Source of the DNA: Mitsuaria sp. PDC51
GTDB taxonomy: Bacteria; Pseudomonadota; Gammaproteobacteria; Burkholderiales; Burkholderiaceae_C
Reading direction: 5' to 3'
DNA: 64,000 nucleotides
Assembly: GCF_900113225.1 (NCBI RefSeq)
Contig: NZ_FOZE01000002.1
Coordinates: 930,001 to 994,000, forward strand
Part shown: piece by piece, positions 44,661 through 63,846 of the stretch
Position numbering within the stretch: the stretch's first letter is position 1
Layout of the letters: the number at the start of each line of letters is the position of its first letter
Made by a program: the position numbers and the translations under genes
Notes under the pieces: model-generated
The model's database searches: none
What the model saw: the letters and a program-made list of their open reading frames with translations, nothing else
Told to the model about the DNA's origin: nothing

Positions 44661-45077
44661 TCAGGCGCCGAGCTGGCGGGTCACGAAGGTGCAGCGCAGG
44701 GGCAGCTTGGCAGCGGCCAGCGTGAACGCTTCGCGCGCCAGAGCCTCAGGCACGCCATTGACCTCGTAGAGCACCTTGCCGGGCTGGATCTCAGCCACGT
44801 AGTACTCCGGGTTGCCCTTGCCGTTACCCATACGGACTTCGGCAGGCTTTTGCGAGATCGGCTTGTCCGGGAAGATGCGGATGAAGATCCGGCCACCGCG
44901 CTTGATGTGACGCGAGATGGCACGGCGAGCCGCTTCGATCTGGCGGGCCGTGATGCGGCCGCGCTCGGTGGCCTTCAGGCCGAAGTCACCGAAAGCGACG
45001 GTCGCGCCGCGGGTCGCAACACCAGTGTTGCGGCCCTTTTGCTCCTTGCGATATTTGCGACGAGCGGGTTGCAGCAT
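44661..45077 (-). CDS. rplP: 50S ribosomal protein L16
   Basis: This 138-residue protein starts [20 protein letters not shown] and contains [20 protein letters not shown] and [18 protein letters not shown]. It contacts A-site tRNA and helps organise the peptidyl transferase centre. It follows rpsC by 12 bases. Confidence 0.98.
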   Translation of the reverse strand: MLQPARRKYRKEQKGRNTGVATRGATVAFGDFGLKATERGRITARQIEAARRAISRHIKRGGRIFIRIFPDKPISQKPAEVRMGNGKGNPEYYVAEIQPGKVLYEVNGVPEALAREAFTLAAAKLPLRCTFVTRQLGA

Positions 45078-45089
45078 GTTGAGTTCTCC

Positions 45090-45899
45090 TTACGCCTGGC
45101 CGCCGTCAGCGGCGGGCTTGCGCACCACACGCTTCGCAGCAGGCTTGTCGCCGCCTTCGGCAGGCTTGTCGCCACGACCACGGCCACCCGGCGCGCCCGG
45201 ACGGGCATTGCGACGGGGACGACGATCATCTTCGGCACCCGGGGGGGTGTTGATCACGGGGGCCTCGCCATTGGCCAGGCGGTCGCCGCGGTACACCCAC
45301 ACCTTGACGCCGATCACGCCGTAGGTGGTCTTGGCTTCGGAGAAGCCGTAATCAATGTCGGCCTTCAGGGTGTGCAGCGGCACACGACCTTCGCGATACC
45401 ACTCGGTACGAGCGATTTCGATGCCGTTCAGACGGCCGGCGGACATGATCTTGATGCCCTGCGCGCCCAGGCGCATCGCGTTCTGCATCGCGCGCTTCAT
45501 CGCGCGGCGGAACATGATGCGCTTCTCGAGCTGCTGGGTGATCGAGTCGGCGATCAGCTGGGCATCGATCTCGGGCTTGCGCACTTCTTCGATGTTGACC
45601 GCGACGGGCACGCCCAGACGCTTGGCCAGCTCGGCCTTCAGGTTCTCGATGTCCTCGCCCTTCTTGCCGATCACCACGCCCGGACGGGCCGAGAAGATCG
45701 TGATGCGGGCGTTCTTCGCAGGACGCTCGATCAGGATGCGCGAAACGGCGGCGTTCTTCAGCTTGGCCTTCAGGAAGTCGCGCACTTGCAGATCTTCGGC
45801 CAGCATGCTGGCGAAGTTCTGGTTGTTCGCGTACCAGCGCGACGCCCAGTTACGGGTGACGGGCAGGCGGAAGCCAGTCGGATGAATTTTCTGTCCCAT
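45090..45899 (-). CDS. rpsC: 30S ribosomal protein S3 with extended C-terminal tail
   Basis: This 269-residue protein has an N-terminal KH domain (about 38-110; [20 protein letters not shown]) and the conserved C-terminal domain ([20 protein letters not shown]). It forms part of the mRNA entry site and helicase. It is about 36 residues longer than E. coli S3; the extra tail (from about 225) is rich in Arg, Gly, Pro and Lys, as seen in other Burkholderiales. It follows rplV by 15 bases. Confidence 0.97.
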   Translation of the reverse strand: MGQKIHPTGFRLPVTRNWASRWYANNQNFASMLAEDLQVRDFLKAKLKNAAVSRILIERPAKNARITIFSARPGVVIGKKGEDIENLKAELAKRLGVPVAVNIEEVRKPEIDAQLIADSITQQLEKRIMFRRAMKRAMQNAMRLGAQGIKIMSAGRLNGIEIARTEWYREGRVPLHTLKADIDYGFSEAKTTYGVIGVKVWVYRGDRLANGEAPVINTPPGAEDDRRPRRNARPGAPGGRGRGDKPAEGGDKPAAKRVVRKPAADGGQA

Positions 45900-45914
45900 A
45901 GTCTTCCTTCAGGC

Positions 45915-46244
45915 TCAGTTGCCGACGGTCACGTAGATATGGCAGGTCGGCTTGCTGATGCGATTGCCGCGGCCCTTGGCGCGCGCGGAGAACCGCTTCA
46001 GCGTGGTGCCCTGCTCCACGTAGATCGAAGTGACCTTCAGCTCGTCAATGTCGGCACCGTCGTTGTGCTCGGCATTGGCGATGGCCGATTCCAGCGCCTT
46101 CTTGATGATCAGCGCGGCCTTCTTCTGGGTGAACTCCAGGATGTTCAGCGCTTGATCCACCTTCTTGCCGCGGATCAGGTCCGCCACTAGGCGACCCTTA
46201 TCGAACGACAGGCGGACGCCACGAACGATTGCTTTGGTTTCCAT
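45915..46244 (-). CDS. rplV: 50S ribosomal protein L22
   Basis: This 109-residue protein lines the exit tunnel with its beta-hairpin. It contains [20 protein letters not shown] and the end [21 protein letters not shown] use the ATG at 46244 (METKAIVRG): AAGG lies nine bases upstream and it gives the family length, whereas an ATG three codons earlier would abut the ribosome site. Confidence 0.97.
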   Translation of the reverse strand: METKAIVRGVRLSFDKGRLVADLIRGKKVDQALNILEFTQKKAALIIKKALESAIANAEHNDGADIDELKVTSIYVEQGTTLKRFSARAKGRGNRISKPTCHIYVTVGN

Positions 46245-46255
46245 CGTCGTCATCC

Positions 46256-46534
46256 TTACTTCTTACCGGCCTTCTTGTCGGCCGGGTGGCCCTTGAAGGT
46301 GCGGGTCAGAGCGAATTCACCCAGCTTGTGGCCGACCATCTGGTCAGACACATAGACCGGCACGTGCTGCTTGCCGTTGTGCACAGCGATCGTCAGACCG
46401 ATGAACTCGGGCAGGATCGTCGAGCGACGCGACCAGGTCTTGATGGGCTTCTTGTCCTTGATGGCAACGGCCTTGTCGACCTTGGCCATCAGGTGGTGAT
46501 CCACGAAGGGACCCTTCTTGAGGGAACGAGTCAT
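46256..46534 (-). CDS. rpsS: 30S ribosomal protein S19
   Basis: This 92-residue protein starts [20 protein letters not shown] and contains [20 protein letters not shown], the standard S19. It lies in the 30S head and pairs with S13. It follows rplB by 12 bases. Confidence 0.98.
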   Translation of the reverse strand: MTRSLKKGPFVDHHLMAKVDKAVAIKDKKPIKTWSRRSTILPEFIGLTIAVHNGKQHVPVYVSDQMVGHKLGEFALTRTFKGHPADKKAGKK

Positions 46535-46546
46535 GTGGTCAACCCC

Positions 46547-47371
46547 TTACTTCTTGCGACGCGAGACGATGAAGGTCTGCGTGCGCTTGTTGTTGCGAGT
46601 GCGGTAGCCCTTCGTCAGGGTGTTCCACGGCGACACAGGGGCCTGACCTTCACCCGTACGACCCTCACCACCACCGTGCGGGTGGTCGACCGGGTTCATG
46701 GCGGTACCACGCACGGTCGGGCGGATGCCCTTCCAGCGGATGGCGCCGGCCTTGCCGTACTGGCGCAGGCTGTGCTCTTCGTTGCTCACTTCACCGATGG
46801 TGGCGCGGCAGTCGATGTGCACGCGGCGGACTTCGCCGGAGCGCAGACGGATCTGGGCGTACATGCCGTCACGGGCCATCAGCACGACCGACGTACCGGC
46901 GGAACGAGCGATCTGGGCACCCTTGCTCGGCAGCAGTTCCACGCAGTGGATCGTCGAACCCACCGGAATGTTGCGGATGGGCAGCGTGTTGCCGACCTTG
47001 ATCGGGGCTTCCGCGCCGCTCAGGATCGAGGAACCGACTTCCAGGTTGCGCGGGGCGATGATGTAGCGACGCTCGCCGTCGGCATAGCACACCAGGGCGA
47101 TGTGAGCCGTGCGGTTCGGGTCGTACTCGATGCGCTCGACCTTCGCCGGGATGCCGTCCTTGTTGCGACGGAAGTCCACCACGCGGTAGTGGTGCTTGTG
47201 ACCACCGCCCTTGTGGCGCATCGTGATGTGACCGTTGTTGTTACGGCCAGACTTTTGCTTCTGGGGCTCGAGCAGCGAAGCCTCGGGAGCGCCCTTGTGC
47301 AGGTGCTTGTGCACCACCTTCACCACGCCACGACGGCCTGGCGAAGTCGGCTTGACTTTAACGACGGCCAT
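46547..47371 (-). CDS. rplB: 50S ribosomal protein L2
   Basis: This 274-residue protein contains the universal end [15 protein letters not shown], which holds the His important for peptidyl transfer, and [18 protein letters not shown]. It starts one base into the rplW stop (TAATG), so it is coupled to rplW. Confidence 0.98.
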   Translation of the reverse strand: MAVVKVKPTSPGRRGVVKVVHKHLHKGAPEASLLEPQKQKSGRNNNGHITMRHKGGGHKHHYRVVDFRRNKDGIPAKVERIEYDPNRTAHIALVCYADGERRYIIAPRNLEVGSSILSGAEAPIKVGNTLPIRNIPVGSTIHCVELLPSKGAQIARSAGTSVVLMARDGMYAQIRLRSGEVRRVHIDCRATIGEVSNEEHSLRQYGKAGAIRWKGIRPTVRGTAMNPVDHPHGGGEGRTGEGQAPVSPWNTLTKGYRTRNNKRTQTFIVSRRKK

Positions 47372-47685
47372 TACGCAGCCTCCCCGGAGAAGTTGAGCTC
47401 CTGGCCAGCCTTCAGCGACACATACGCCTTCTTGACGTGGTCGCGACGGCCCAGACGGCCACCGAAGCGCTTGGTCTTGCCCTTGACGTTGACGATGTTC
47501 ACCGCCTCGACTTCAACCTTGAACATCAGTTCAACGGCGGCCTTGACTTCAGGCTTCGTCGCGTCGCGCAGGACCTTGAACAGGACTTGGTTGTGCTTTT
47601 CGCCAGCCATCGTGGCCTTCTCGGACACGATCGGAGCGAGCAGCACCTTGGCCAGACGGCCGTCAGCAAACTTGGGCGCGCTCAT
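47371..47685 (-). CDS. rplW: 50S ribosomal protein L23
   Basis: This 104-residue protein sits at the tunnel exit and docks trigger factor and the signal recognition particle. It contains [20 protein letters not shown] and [20 protein letters not shown]. Its ATG overlaps the rplD stop by four bases and its stop overlaps the rplB ATG. Confidence 0.98.
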   Translation of the reverse strand: MSAPKFADGRLAKVLLAPIVSEKATMAGEKHNQVLFKVLRDATKPEVKAAVELMFKVEVEAVNIVNVKGKTKRFGGRLGRRDHVKKAYVSLKAGQELNFSGEAA

Positions 47686-48302
47686 GCCAGCATCTCCTTC
47701 AGTTGCTCGATCGCGGCCTTCGTCACCAGGACCTTCTTGTAGAAGACCAGCGACAGCGGATCGACGTAGCGCGGCTCGACGACCAGCACGTTGGCCAGGT
47801 TGCGCGAAGCCAGCAGCAGGTTGTCATCGACCTGGTCGGAGATGACCATGACGTGGTCCAGACCCATGCCCTTGAGCTTGGCGGCCAGGAGCTTGGTCTT
47901 CGGGGCTTCGATCGAGATCGAATCCACCACAGCCAGGCGGCCTTCGCGGGCCAGCTGCGACAGGATCGCGGCCATGCCGGCGCGGTACATCTTCTTGTTC
48001 AGCTTGTGCGAGAAGTTCTCGTCCGGCTTGTTCGGGAAGATGCGACCACCCCCACGCCACAGCGGCGAGGAAGTCATACCAGCACGCGCGTTGCCAGTGC
48101 CCTTCTGACGGAACGGCTTCTTCGTCGAGTGACGGACTTCAGCGCGGGTCAGCTGAGCGCGGGTGCCTTGACGGGCATTGGCCTGATAAGCCACGACCAC
48201 CTGGTGCACCAGGGCTTCGTTGTAATCACGAGCGAAAAGGGTGTCGGGAGCGTCGACCTTCGACGTCGCCTGACCCTGCTCATTCAGGAGCTCGAGTTGC
48301 AT
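47682..48302 (-). CDS. rplD: 50S ribosomal protein L4
   Basis: This 206-residue protein reaches into the exit tunnel with the loop [20 protein letters not shown]. In enteric bacteria L4 also represses the S10 operon through the leader of rpsJ; here the leader before rplC would be the equivalent place. Its ATG shares one base with the rplC stop. Confidence 0.98.
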   Translation of the reverse strand: MQLELLNEQGQATSKVDAPDTLFARDYNEALVHQVVVAYQANARQGTRAQLTRAEVRHSTKKPFRQKGTGNARAGMTSSPLWRGGGRIFPNKPDENFSHKLNKKMYRAGMAAILSQLAREGRLAVVDSISIEAPKTKLLAAKLKGMGLDHVMVISDQVDDNLLLASRNLANVLVVEPRYVDPLSLVFYKKVLVTKAAIEQLKEMLA

Positions 48303-48973
48303 CAGTTGGCTCCCTTCTTGACCTTGACCTTGACGGCCGGACGGATCACGACGAACCCTTCCTTCGCGCCAGGAACGGCACCACGGACCAGCACCAGCTG
48401 GCGGGCTTCGTCGATGCGGACCACGTCCAGGTTCTGGACGGTCACGGTGACGTCGCCGAGGTGGCCGGACATCTTCTTGCCCGGGAACACGCGGCCCGGA
48501 TCCTGCGCCATCGAGATGGAGCCAGGAACGTTGTGCGAGCGGCTGTTACCGTGCGAAGCGCGCTGCGAACCGAAGTTGTGGCGCTTGATGGTGCCTGCGA
48601 AGCCCTTGCCGATCGAGGTGCCCTGCACGTCGACCAGTTGGCCGGCGGCGAACAGCGTCACGGGGACTTGAGCGCCGGCCTTGTATTCGGCGGCGACCGC
48701 GGCATCCACGCGGAATTCCTTGATGATTTCACCGGCTTCGACGCCAGCCTTGGCGAGGTGACCCGCTTCCGGCTTCGTGACACGGGACGCCTTGCGCGCG
48801 CCGTAGGTCACTTGAATGGCGCTGTAGCCGTCGGACTCTTCGGTCTTGATCTGGGTCACGCGGTTGTTGGACACGTCCAGCACGGTCACGGGGACGGTAT
48901 CGCCGTCGACCGTGAACACACGCATCATGCCCACCTTGCGGCCCAGCAATCCGAGACGATTGCTAAGACTCAT
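48302..48973 (-). CDS. rplC: 50S ribosomal protein L3
   Basis: This 223-residue protein nucleates 50S assembly. It starts [20 protein letters not shown] and contains [20 protein letters not shown], with the usual methylated-Gln region. It is the first gene of a transcription unit, since a terminator and a new promoter separate it from rpsJ. The frame is open 103 codons upstream of the chosen start. Confidence 0.98.
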   Translation of the reverse strand: MSLSNRLGLLGRKVGMMRVFTVDGDTVPVTVLDVSNNRVTQIKTEESDGYSAIQVTYGARKASRVTKPEAGHLAKAGVEAGEIIKEFRVDAAVAAEYKAGAQVPVTLFAAGQLVDVQGTSIGKGFAGTIKRHNFGSQRASHGNSRSHNVPGSISMAQDPGRVFPGKKMSGHLGDVTVTVQNLDVVRIDEARQLVLVRGAVPGAKEGFVVIRPAVKVKVKKGAN

Positions 48974-49166
48974 GGTTTTCTCCTGACCCCGAACGCGCCG
49001 ACGGAGACACCGCCCCGCGCCTGAAGTCATTTCACACACCCGACATCGATTGGCCGGGCCGACAAGCACCGCTCCTTCGTTGAGGACAGGGGTAAAGGCC
49101 CCGACACCCCTCCGACGGCGATGCGACGAAGCCGCACCAGGAAACCCCGGCGCGGAAAAGCTGCGG

Positions 49167-49196
49167 AGTATAGCGTCAACCCTGATCGCACCGCAA
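49167..49196 (-). promoter_or_regulatory. Sigma-70 promoter before rplC
   Basis: On the minus strand TTGCGG (49196-49191) and TATACT (49172-49167) are 18 bases apart. It lies directly after the rpsJ terminator and about 190 bases before rplC. Confidence 0.65.
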
Positions 49197-49214
49197 GCGA
49201 GCCGCTCGCGCTCC

Positions 49215-49243
49215 AAAGAAAAAGGCGACCCGAAGGTCGCCTT
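49215..49243 (-). terminator. Terminator between rpsJ and rplC (UUCG loop)
   Basis: AAGGCGACC (49222-49230), CGAA, GGTCGCCTT (49235-49243) form a 9-bp stem. Read on the minus strand the loop is UUCG, a very stable tetraloop, and the stem is followed by TTTTTCTTT. It starts 39 bases after the rpsJ stop. Confidence 0.93.
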
Positions 49244-49281
49244 CCTGATGGCTGCCGGATCGCTCCGGCGGCCTGGCCGCA

Positions 49282-49596
49282 TTACTGCAGCTTGATCTCG
49301 ACGTCCACGCCAGCCGGCAGGTCCAGCTTCATCAGCGCGTCGACCGTCTTGTCGGTCGGATCGACGATGTCCATCAGACGCTGGTGGGTGCGGATTTCAA
49401 ACTGGTCGCGCGAGGTCTTGTTGACGTGCGGCGAACGCAGGATGTCGAAACGCTCCTTGCGGGTCGGCAGGGGCACGGGGCCCTTGACGATCGCGCCGGT
49501 GCGCTTGGCGGTGTCCACGATTTCCAGCGCCGATTGGTCGATCAGCTTGTAATCGAAGGCCTTCAGCCGGATGCGGATCTTTTGCTTGGTAGACAT
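49282..49596 (-). CDS. rpsJ: 30S ribosomal protein S10 / NusE
   Basis: This 104-residue protein starts [20 protein letters not shown] and contains [20 protein letters not shown]. Besides its 30S role, S10 acts as NusE in antitermination. Here it is expressed with tuf and cut off from rplC by a terminator, unlike the enteric S10 operon where it is first. The start gives the family length. Confidence 0.98.
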   Translation of the reverse strand: MSTKQKIRIRLKAFDYKLIDQSALEIVDTAKRTGAIVKGPVPLPTRKERFDILRSPHVNKTSRDQFEIRTHQRLMDIVDPTDKTVDALMKLDLPAGVDVEIKLQ

Positions 49597-49669
49597 GACT
49601 TTTCCTTCAAAGAGCGACGCAATGCCACAGGCATCGCGGAGGCAGCATTGGCGCCGCCGAGTACCGAGC

Positions 49670-49695
49670 GCGCCGCCCACCGAAGCTGGCGGCGC
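49670..49695 (-). other. Hairpin between tuf and rpsJ
   Basis: GCGCCGCC (49670-49677) and GGCGGCGC (49688-49695) form a perfect 8-bp stem with a 10-base loop, 36 bases after the tuf stop. No T-run follows, so it may be a processing or pausing site. Confidence 0.5.
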
Positions 49696-49730
49696 CCTTC
49701 ACCGGCACCCAGCGGGTACCAGCAAAAGAT

Positions 49731-50921
<1,191 letters not shown>

Positions 50922-51047
50922 TTCAATTCTCCAAAAAGAGCATTCGCCCGGTCTGTTGGTTTAGCGTTTCCGCAGCATCCTGATTCCCCGGCGACCGGCA
51001 ACCGAGGGGACTTGCTGCGAAGACGAATCGATGATCGAGAAACAGAT

Positions 51048-51073
51048 GAGCCGGCGCTCGAGAGCACCGGCTC
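51048..51073 (-). other. Hairpin between fusA and tuf
   Basis: GAGCCGGCGCTC (51048-51059) and GAGCACCGGCTC (51062-51073) pair over 12 bases with one mismatch, starting 7 bases after the fusA stop. The following minus-strand tract (ATCTGTTTCTC) is weakly T-rich, so partial termination is possible. Confidence 0.55.
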
Positions 51074-51079
51074 AGTTCA

Positions 51080-53182
51080 TCACTTCGCGCGAGCGGTGAT
51101 GATCGCGTCGGCGACGTTCTTCGGAGCTTCGCTGTAGTGCTTGAACTCCATCGTGTACGTCGCGCGGCCTTGCGTGGCCGAACGCAGCGAGGTCGAGTAG
51201 CCGAACATCTCGGACAGCGGCACTTCCGCCTTGATGATCTTGCCACCGCCGACCATGTCGTCCATGCCCTGCACCATGCCGCGACGGCTGGACAGGTCGC
51301 CCATCACCGTACCAGCATAGTCTTCCGGCGTTTCGACTTCCACGGCCATCATCGGCTCGAGGATGACCGGGCTGGCGCGACGGCAGGCTTCCTTGAAGCC
51401 CATCGAGGCGGCCATCTTGAACGCGTTTTCGTTCGAGTCCACGTCATGGTACGAACCGAAGGTCAGCGTGACCTTCACGTCCACGACCGGGTAGCCCGCC
51501 AGCACGCCGTTCGGCAGGCTGTCGATGACGCCTTTTTCCACCGCGGGGATGAACTCGCGAGGAACCACGCCGCCCTTGATGGCGTCGACGAATTCGAAGC
51601 CCTTGCCGGCTTCCTGCGGCTCGACCGAGAACACGACGTGACCGTACTGGCCCTTGCCGCCCGACTGACGCACGAACTTGCCTTCGACGTCGGTGACCGA
51701 CTTGCGGATCGTTTCGCGGTAGGCCACCTGCGGCTTGCCGACGTTCGCTTCCACGCCGAATTCACGCTTCATGCGGTCGACGATGATTTCCAGGTGCAGC
51801 TCGCCCATGCCGGAAATGATGGTCTGGCCGGACTCTTCGTCGGTGCGCAGGCGGAAGGACGGGTCTTCGGCAGCCAGACGGCCCAGCGCGATACCCATCT
51901 TTTCCTGGTCGGCCTTGGTTTTGGGCTCGACGGCCTGCGAGATCACCGGCTCCGGGAACACCATGCGCTCGAGCGTGATGATGCTGTCCGGATCGCACAG
52001 GGTTTCGCCCGTGGTGACGTCCTTCAGGCCCACGCAGGCCGCGATGTCGCCCGCCAGAATTTCCTTGATTTCCTCACGCTGGTTGGCGTGCATCTGCAGG
52101 ATCCGGCCGATGCGCTCCTTCTTGCCGCGCACCGGGTTGTAGACGGTCGCGCCCGACTGCAGCACGCCCGAATACACCCGCACGAAGGTCAGCTGACCCA
52201 CATACGGGTCGGTCATCAGCTTGAAGGCCAGCGCCGAGAACTTCTCTTCGTCGGTACGCTGACGCGTGACCGGCTGGTCGTCTTCATCGGTGCCGGCAAC
52301 CGGCGGGATGTCCAGCGGCGAGGGCAGGAAGTCGATGACGGCGTCCAGCATGCGCTGCACGCCCTTGTTCTTGAAGGCGGTGCCGCACAGCATCGGCTGG
52401 ATCTCGGTCGCGATCGTGCGCTTGCGGATCGCCACCTTGATCTCTTCCTCGGTCAGGTCGCCCGTCTCGAGGTACTTGTTCATCAGCTCTTCGGTGGCTT
52501 CGGCTGCGGCCTCAACCATCTTCTCGCGCCATTCCTGAGCGACCTCGACCAGGTCGGCCGGGATGTCTTCGAAGGTGAACTTCATGCCCTGGGAAGCCTC
52601 GTCCCAGATGATGGCCTTCATCTTGAAGAGGTCCACCACGCCCTTGAAGTTCTCTTCCGCGCCGATGGGGATCACCACGGGCACCGGGTTGGCCTTCAGG
52701 CGGGTCTTCATCTGGTCGACGACCTTGAAGAAGTTCGCGCCGGTGCGGTCCATCTTGTTGACGAACGCGAGGCGGGGCACCTTGTACTTGTTGGCCTGGC
52801 GCCAGACGGTTTCCGACTGGGGCTGCACGCCACCGACGGCGCAATAGACCATGCATGCGCCGTCCAGGACACGCATCGAGCGCTCGACTTCAATGGTGAA
52901 GTCCACGTGCCCGGGGGTGTCGATGATGTTGAAGCGGTGCTCGGGGTAGGACATGTCCATGCCCTTCCAGAAGCAGGTCGTCGCGGCCGACGTGATCGTG
53001 ATGCCGCGCTCTTGCTCCTGCTCCATCCAGTCCATCGTGGCGGCGCCGTCGTGCACTTCACCGATCTTGTGGTTCACACCGGTGTAGTACAGGATGCGTT
53101 CGGTCGTCGTGGTCTTACCGGCATCGATGTGCGCCGAGATACCGATATTGCGGTAGCGCTCGATGGGGGTCTTGCGGGACAT
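51080..53182 (-). CDS. fusA: Elongation factor G
   Basis: This 700-residue translocase GTPase has P-loop [19 protein letters not shown], switch [22 protein letters not shown], and the later domains with [16 protein letters not shown] (here [20 protein letters not shown]). It also recycles ribosomes with RRF. The start [20 protein letters not shown] at 53182 is standard. It lies between rpsG and tuf. Confidence 0.98.
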   Translation of the reverse strand: MSRKTPIERYRNIGISAHIDAGKTTTTERILYYTGVNHKIGEVHDGAATMDWMEQEQERGITITSAATTCFWKGMDMSYPEHRFNIIDTPGHVDFTIEVERSMRVLDGACMVYCAVGGVQPQSETVWRQANKYKVPRLAFVNKMDRTGANFFKVVDQMKTRLKANPVPVVIPIGAEENFKGVVDLFKMKAIIWDEASQGMKFTFEDIPADLVEVAQEWREKMVEAAAEATEELMNKYLETGDLTEEEIKVAIRKRTIATEIQPMLCGTAFKNKGVQRMLDAVIDFLPSPLDIPPVAGTDEDDQPVTRQRTDEEKFSALAFKLMTDPYVGQLTFVRVYSGVLQSGATVYNPVRGKKERIGRILQMHANQREEIKEILAGDIAACVGLKDVTTGETLCDPDSIITLERMVFPEPVISQAVEPKTKADQEKMGIALGRLAAEDPSFRLRTDEESGQTIISGMGELHLEIIVDRMKREFGVEANVGKPQVAYRETIRKSVTDVEGKFVRQSGGKGQYGHVVFSVEPQEAGKGFEFVDAIKGGVVPREFIPAVEKGVIDSLPNGVLAGYPVVDVKVTLTFGSYHDVDSNENAFKMAASMGFKEACRRASPVILEPMMAVEVETPEDYAGTVMGDLSSRRGMVQGMDDMVGGGKIIKAEVPLSEMFGYSTSLRSATQGRATYTMEFKHYSEAPKNVADAIITARAK

Positions 53183-53204
53183 GGTGTCACTCCAAATGCA
53201 TGGA

Positions 53205-53237
53205 GCCGCCATCGGGTCAGTAGTAACCCGAGGCGGC
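53205..53237 (-). other. Hairpin between rpsG and fusA
   Basis: GCCGCC-A-TCGGGT (53205-53217) pairs with ACCCGAGGCGGC (53226-53237), leaving one bulged A and an 8-base loop. It lacks a T-run. A processing or translational control role is possible. Confidence 0.5.
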
Positions 53238-53251
53238 CAGAGAGGTCTTGA

Positions 53252-53722
53252 TTAGAAGCGGAAGTGCGAGAACGCCTTGTTGGCGTCTGCCATGCGGTGG
53301 ACTTCGTCGCGCTTCTTCATCGCGCCACCACGGCCTTCGGAGGCCTCCAGCAGTTCGTTGGCCAGACGTTGGGCCATCGACTTCTCACCACGCTTGCGCG
53401 CGGATTCCTTCAGCCAGCGCATGGCGAGGGCCAGACGGCGGACGGGGCGAACTTCCACGGGAACTTGGTAGTTCGCACCGCCAACGCGACGGGACTTCAC
53501 TTCGACCATGGGCTTCACGTTGTTGATCGCGATCATGAAGACCTCGAGCGGATCCTTGCCGGACTTCTGCTCGACTTGCTCCAGGGCGCCGTAAATGATG
53601 CGCTCTGCGACGGCCTTCTTGCCCGATTCCATGATGACGTTCATGAACTTGGACAGATCAACGCTACCGAACTTCGGGTCCGGCAGGATCTCGCGCTTGG
53701 GTACTTCGCGACGACGTGGCAT
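53252..53722 (-). CDS. rpsG: 30S ribosomal protein S7
   Basis: This 156-residue protein starts [20 protein letters not shown] and contains [20 protein letters not shown]. It nucleates the 30S head and in enteric bacteria represses the str operon by binding the rpsL-rpsG gap. The gap here (154 bases) holds an imperfect GGATCTCC/GGGGATCC inverted repeat. Confidence 0.98.
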   Translation of the reverse strand: MPRRREVPKREILPDPKFGSVDLSKFMNVIMESGKKAVAERIIYGALEQVEQKSGKDPLEVFMIAINNVKPMVEVKSRRVGGANYQVPVEVRPVRRLALAMRWLKESARKRGEKSMAQRLANELLEASEGRGGAMKKRDEVHRMADANKAFSHFRF

Positions 53723-53876
53723 GGGATTCTTCCTTCAATGCTTCAGTTGGTCAGGGCTCTCGCCCCGCCGCGGATCTCCACCGACATCTGGGGGGATCCA
53801 CTTACTCGGCTGCCGGTGCACCTGCACTCGGGCCGCAAAAATTCGATGACCTCTCGGCCACCAAGACCTGGGCTGA

Positions 53877-54254
53877 TTAAGCCTTCTTCGGACGCTTGGC
53901 GCCGTACTTCGAACGCGCTTGCTTGCGGTCCTTCACGCCCTGCAGGTCCAGCGAACCGCGGACGATGTGGTAACGCACGCCCGGCAAGTCCTTGACACGA
54001 CCGCCGCGCACGAGCACGACGCTGTGTTCCTGCAGGTTGTGACCTTCACCGCCGATGTACGAGATGACCTCGAAACCGTTGGTCAGGCGCACCTTGGCGA
54101 CCTTACGAAGCGCCGAGTTCGGCTTCTTCGGGGTGGTGGTGTACACGCGGGTGCAGACGCCACGACGTTGCGGGCACGACTGCATGGCCGGCGACTTGGA
54201 TTTCGTCACCTCGGTCTCACGACCGTGGCGAACGAGCTGATTGATGGTTGGCAT
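53877..54254 (-). CDS. rpsL: 30S ribosomal protein S12
   Basis: This 125-residue decoding-centre protein starts [20 protein letters not shown]. Lys43 in [10 protein letters not shown] is unchanged and the [15 protein letters not shown] loop is intact, as in streptomycin-sensitive strains. It is the first gene of the str operon, with a promoter about 185 bases upstream. Confidence 0.98.
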   Translation of the reverse strand: MPTINQLVRHGRETEVTKSKSPAMQSCPQRRGVCTRVYTTTPKKPNSALRKVAKVRLTNGFEVISYIGGEGHNLQEHSVVLVRGGRVKDLPGVRYHIVRGSLDLQGVKDRKQARSKYGAKRPKKA

Positions 54255-54437
54255 AAGTAACTTGTTCCCGTTTGAAGTCACAACCCCAGCGCATCCTGGC
54301 CTTCTGGCACCGCATCAGATCGAGGCGTTCCACAAGCGACAAAAGCGCAGCACCTTGCGGCACCACGCTCGGATCAACCCCGGATCCGGTTCGAAACCTG
54401 GACCCCGGACGCATCAAGACATGCTGGAGAGCCGGCG

Positions 54438-54467
54438 ATTGTAGGCGAGTTCAGCGAAATCGCACAA
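54438..54467 (-). promoter_or_regulatory. Candidate promoter of the str operon
   Basis: On the minus strand a good -10, TACAAT (54443-54438), is preceded after 18 bases by TTGTGC (54467-54462), a weak -35. It lies upstream of rpsL in the 234-base gap shared with the divergent PIN gene. Confidence 0.5.
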
Positions 54468-54488
54468 GGCGCTATGCTGCCGGACCCT

Positions 54489-54980
54489 ATGACCGACGCT
54501 GTCTCCATCGCTCTTCCGCCGCTTCCGGCCAACACGGTCGCCCCCGGCCCACTGGTCATCCTGGACACGCAGATCGTCATGGACTGGCTGGTGTTCGATG
54601 AGCCCACCCTGTTGCCGCTCATCGCTGCAGTGGAGAGCCGGCACTTACATTGGGTCGCCACGGCGGCGATGAAGGCGGAGCTGCTGCACGTGATCGGGCG
54701 GGGCGTCGCGGCCCGCTATTCACCGGACCTCCAGCGCGTGGAGACGGCTTTCACGCAACATTGCCGATTCGTCGAGGAACCCTCCTTGAGCATCGCGCGC
54801 CCCCGATGCAGCGACACCGACGACCAGAAATTCATTGATCTTGGCCTGGCACTCGCCGCGACGGCACCGACCTGGCTGATCTCGCGTGATCGCGCCGTGT
54901 TGAAGGTGGCCAAGCGAGCCGCCCGGCTTGGACTGCCCATCCTCTCGCCAGCCGCCTGGCTGAAGCTGAACGCTGGATGA
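54489..54980 (+). CDS. Orphan PIN-domain protein
   Basis: This 163-residue protein is a PIN-fold nuclease relative. VILDTQIVMDWLVF gives the first acidic residues, an acidic residue follows in KAELLHVIG, and the C-terminal half (CSDTDDQKFIDLGLALAATA, WLISRDRAVLKVAKR) supplies the other active-site Asp residues. It resembles the PIN family annotated as putative toxins, but no antitoxin gene is adjacent. An ATG five codons upstream (54474) has AAGG before it and is an alternative. It sits alone between the str operon and the convergent rpoC. Confidence 0.83.
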   Translation: MTDAVSIALPPLPANTVAPGPLVILDTQIVMDWLVFDEPTLLPLIAAVESRHLHWVATAAMKAELLHVIGRGVAARYSPDLQRVETAFTQHCRFVEEPSLSIARPRCSDTDDQKFIDLGLALAATAPTWLISRDRAVLKVAKRAARLGLPILSPAAWLKLNAG

Positions 54981-55026
54981 GCCGCGCGGCGTGGACGCTG
55001 GGCGCCCGCGCCGCGATGCGGGCAAT

Positions 55027-55061
55027 GAAAAAGGCTGCCGCCCTTGCGGGACGGCAGCCTT
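55027..55061 (-). terminator. Terminator after rpoC
   Basis: AAGGCTGCCG (55031-55040) and CGGCAGCCTT (55052-55061) form a 10-bp stem with an inner CCC/GGG pairing. On the minus strand it is followed by TTTTTCATT. It begins 43 bases after the rpoC stop. Confidence 0.92.
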
Positions 55062-55103
55062 CGGATGGTCGAGCCGCGGACGGCTCGACCCGGGTCGCTT
55101 CGA

Positions 55104-59327
<4,224 letters not shown>

Positions 59328-59345
59328 ACGTTTCTCCTGTTCTCT

Positions 59346-63467
<4,122 letters not shown>

Positions 63468-63770
63468 AAAGACTCCGTGTCGAGCGCGCCCCTGGCCTGG
63501 AGGCGCGCTGCGTCGGCGACTGGCTGTTCGGGCGTTGCACCCGAAGCTTGGTGGTTGGCCACTACCAACCGCTGGCGGACAACCCCGGCCACCGGACGGC
63601 ACGGAGGGCGTTGCACCCCACGCGTGACGCACGGCCAAACCGCGGCCCGACCAAACCGTTCTCTGCAGTCGGATCAGAGAACACTCGAAAGAACCGTGCA
63701 TGATACCGCACGATGCTTTCGGTTGCTCTTTGTCAACCGGAACCGCACAGGGACAAACCCTGAAACGAGG

Positions 63771-63797
63771 AAAGGGGAGGTCCCATGGGACCACCCC
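63771..63797 (-). terminator. Attenuator-like hairpin in the rplL-rpoB gap
   Basis: GGGGAGGTCCC (63774-63784) and GGGACCACCCC (63787-63797) pair over 11 bases with one mismatch and a two-base loop. It is followed on the minus strand by only TTT, which suits partial rather than full termination. Confidence 0.6.
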
Positions 63798-63811
63798 TCT
63801 CGCGGATTGGA

Positions 63812-63834
63812 ATCCGGTGAACGAGTCACCGGAT
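63812..63834 (-). other. Perfect hairpin just after rplL
   Basis: ATCCGGTGA (63812-63820), loop ACGAG, TCACCGGAT (63826-63834) form a perfect 9-bp stem 12 bases after the rplL stop. It may be a processing site or protect the rplL mRNA end. Confidence 0.6.
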
Positions 63835-63846
63835 CCCCACAAGGTC

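Larger units (their letters stand above)
48974..49281 (-). other. 308-base gap between rpsJ and rplC
   Basis: This gap holds the rpsJ terminator (49215-49243), a promoter (49167-49196) and a leader of about 185 bases before rplC. The leader contains several short GC-rich hairpins, for example around GGGGTAAAGGCCCCGACACCCC near 49088. It could host L4-type autoregulation. No gene is seen. Confidence 0.6.
63468..63846 (-). other. 379-base gap between rplL and rpoB
   Basis: Two hairpins (63774-63797 and 63812-63834) lie close to the rplL end. The remaining roughly 300 bases before rpoB form a long leader with no gene. A TTGACA (63736-63731) is present, but the nearest -10-like TATCAT is 25 bases away. 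In enteric bacteria the same gap holds an attenuator and an RNase III site. Confidence 0.6.

Noticed and set aside
63700-63736. TTGACA and TATCAT as a promoter for rpoB
   Set aside because: The elements are 25 bases apart, too far for sigma-70; kept only as a note on the gap.
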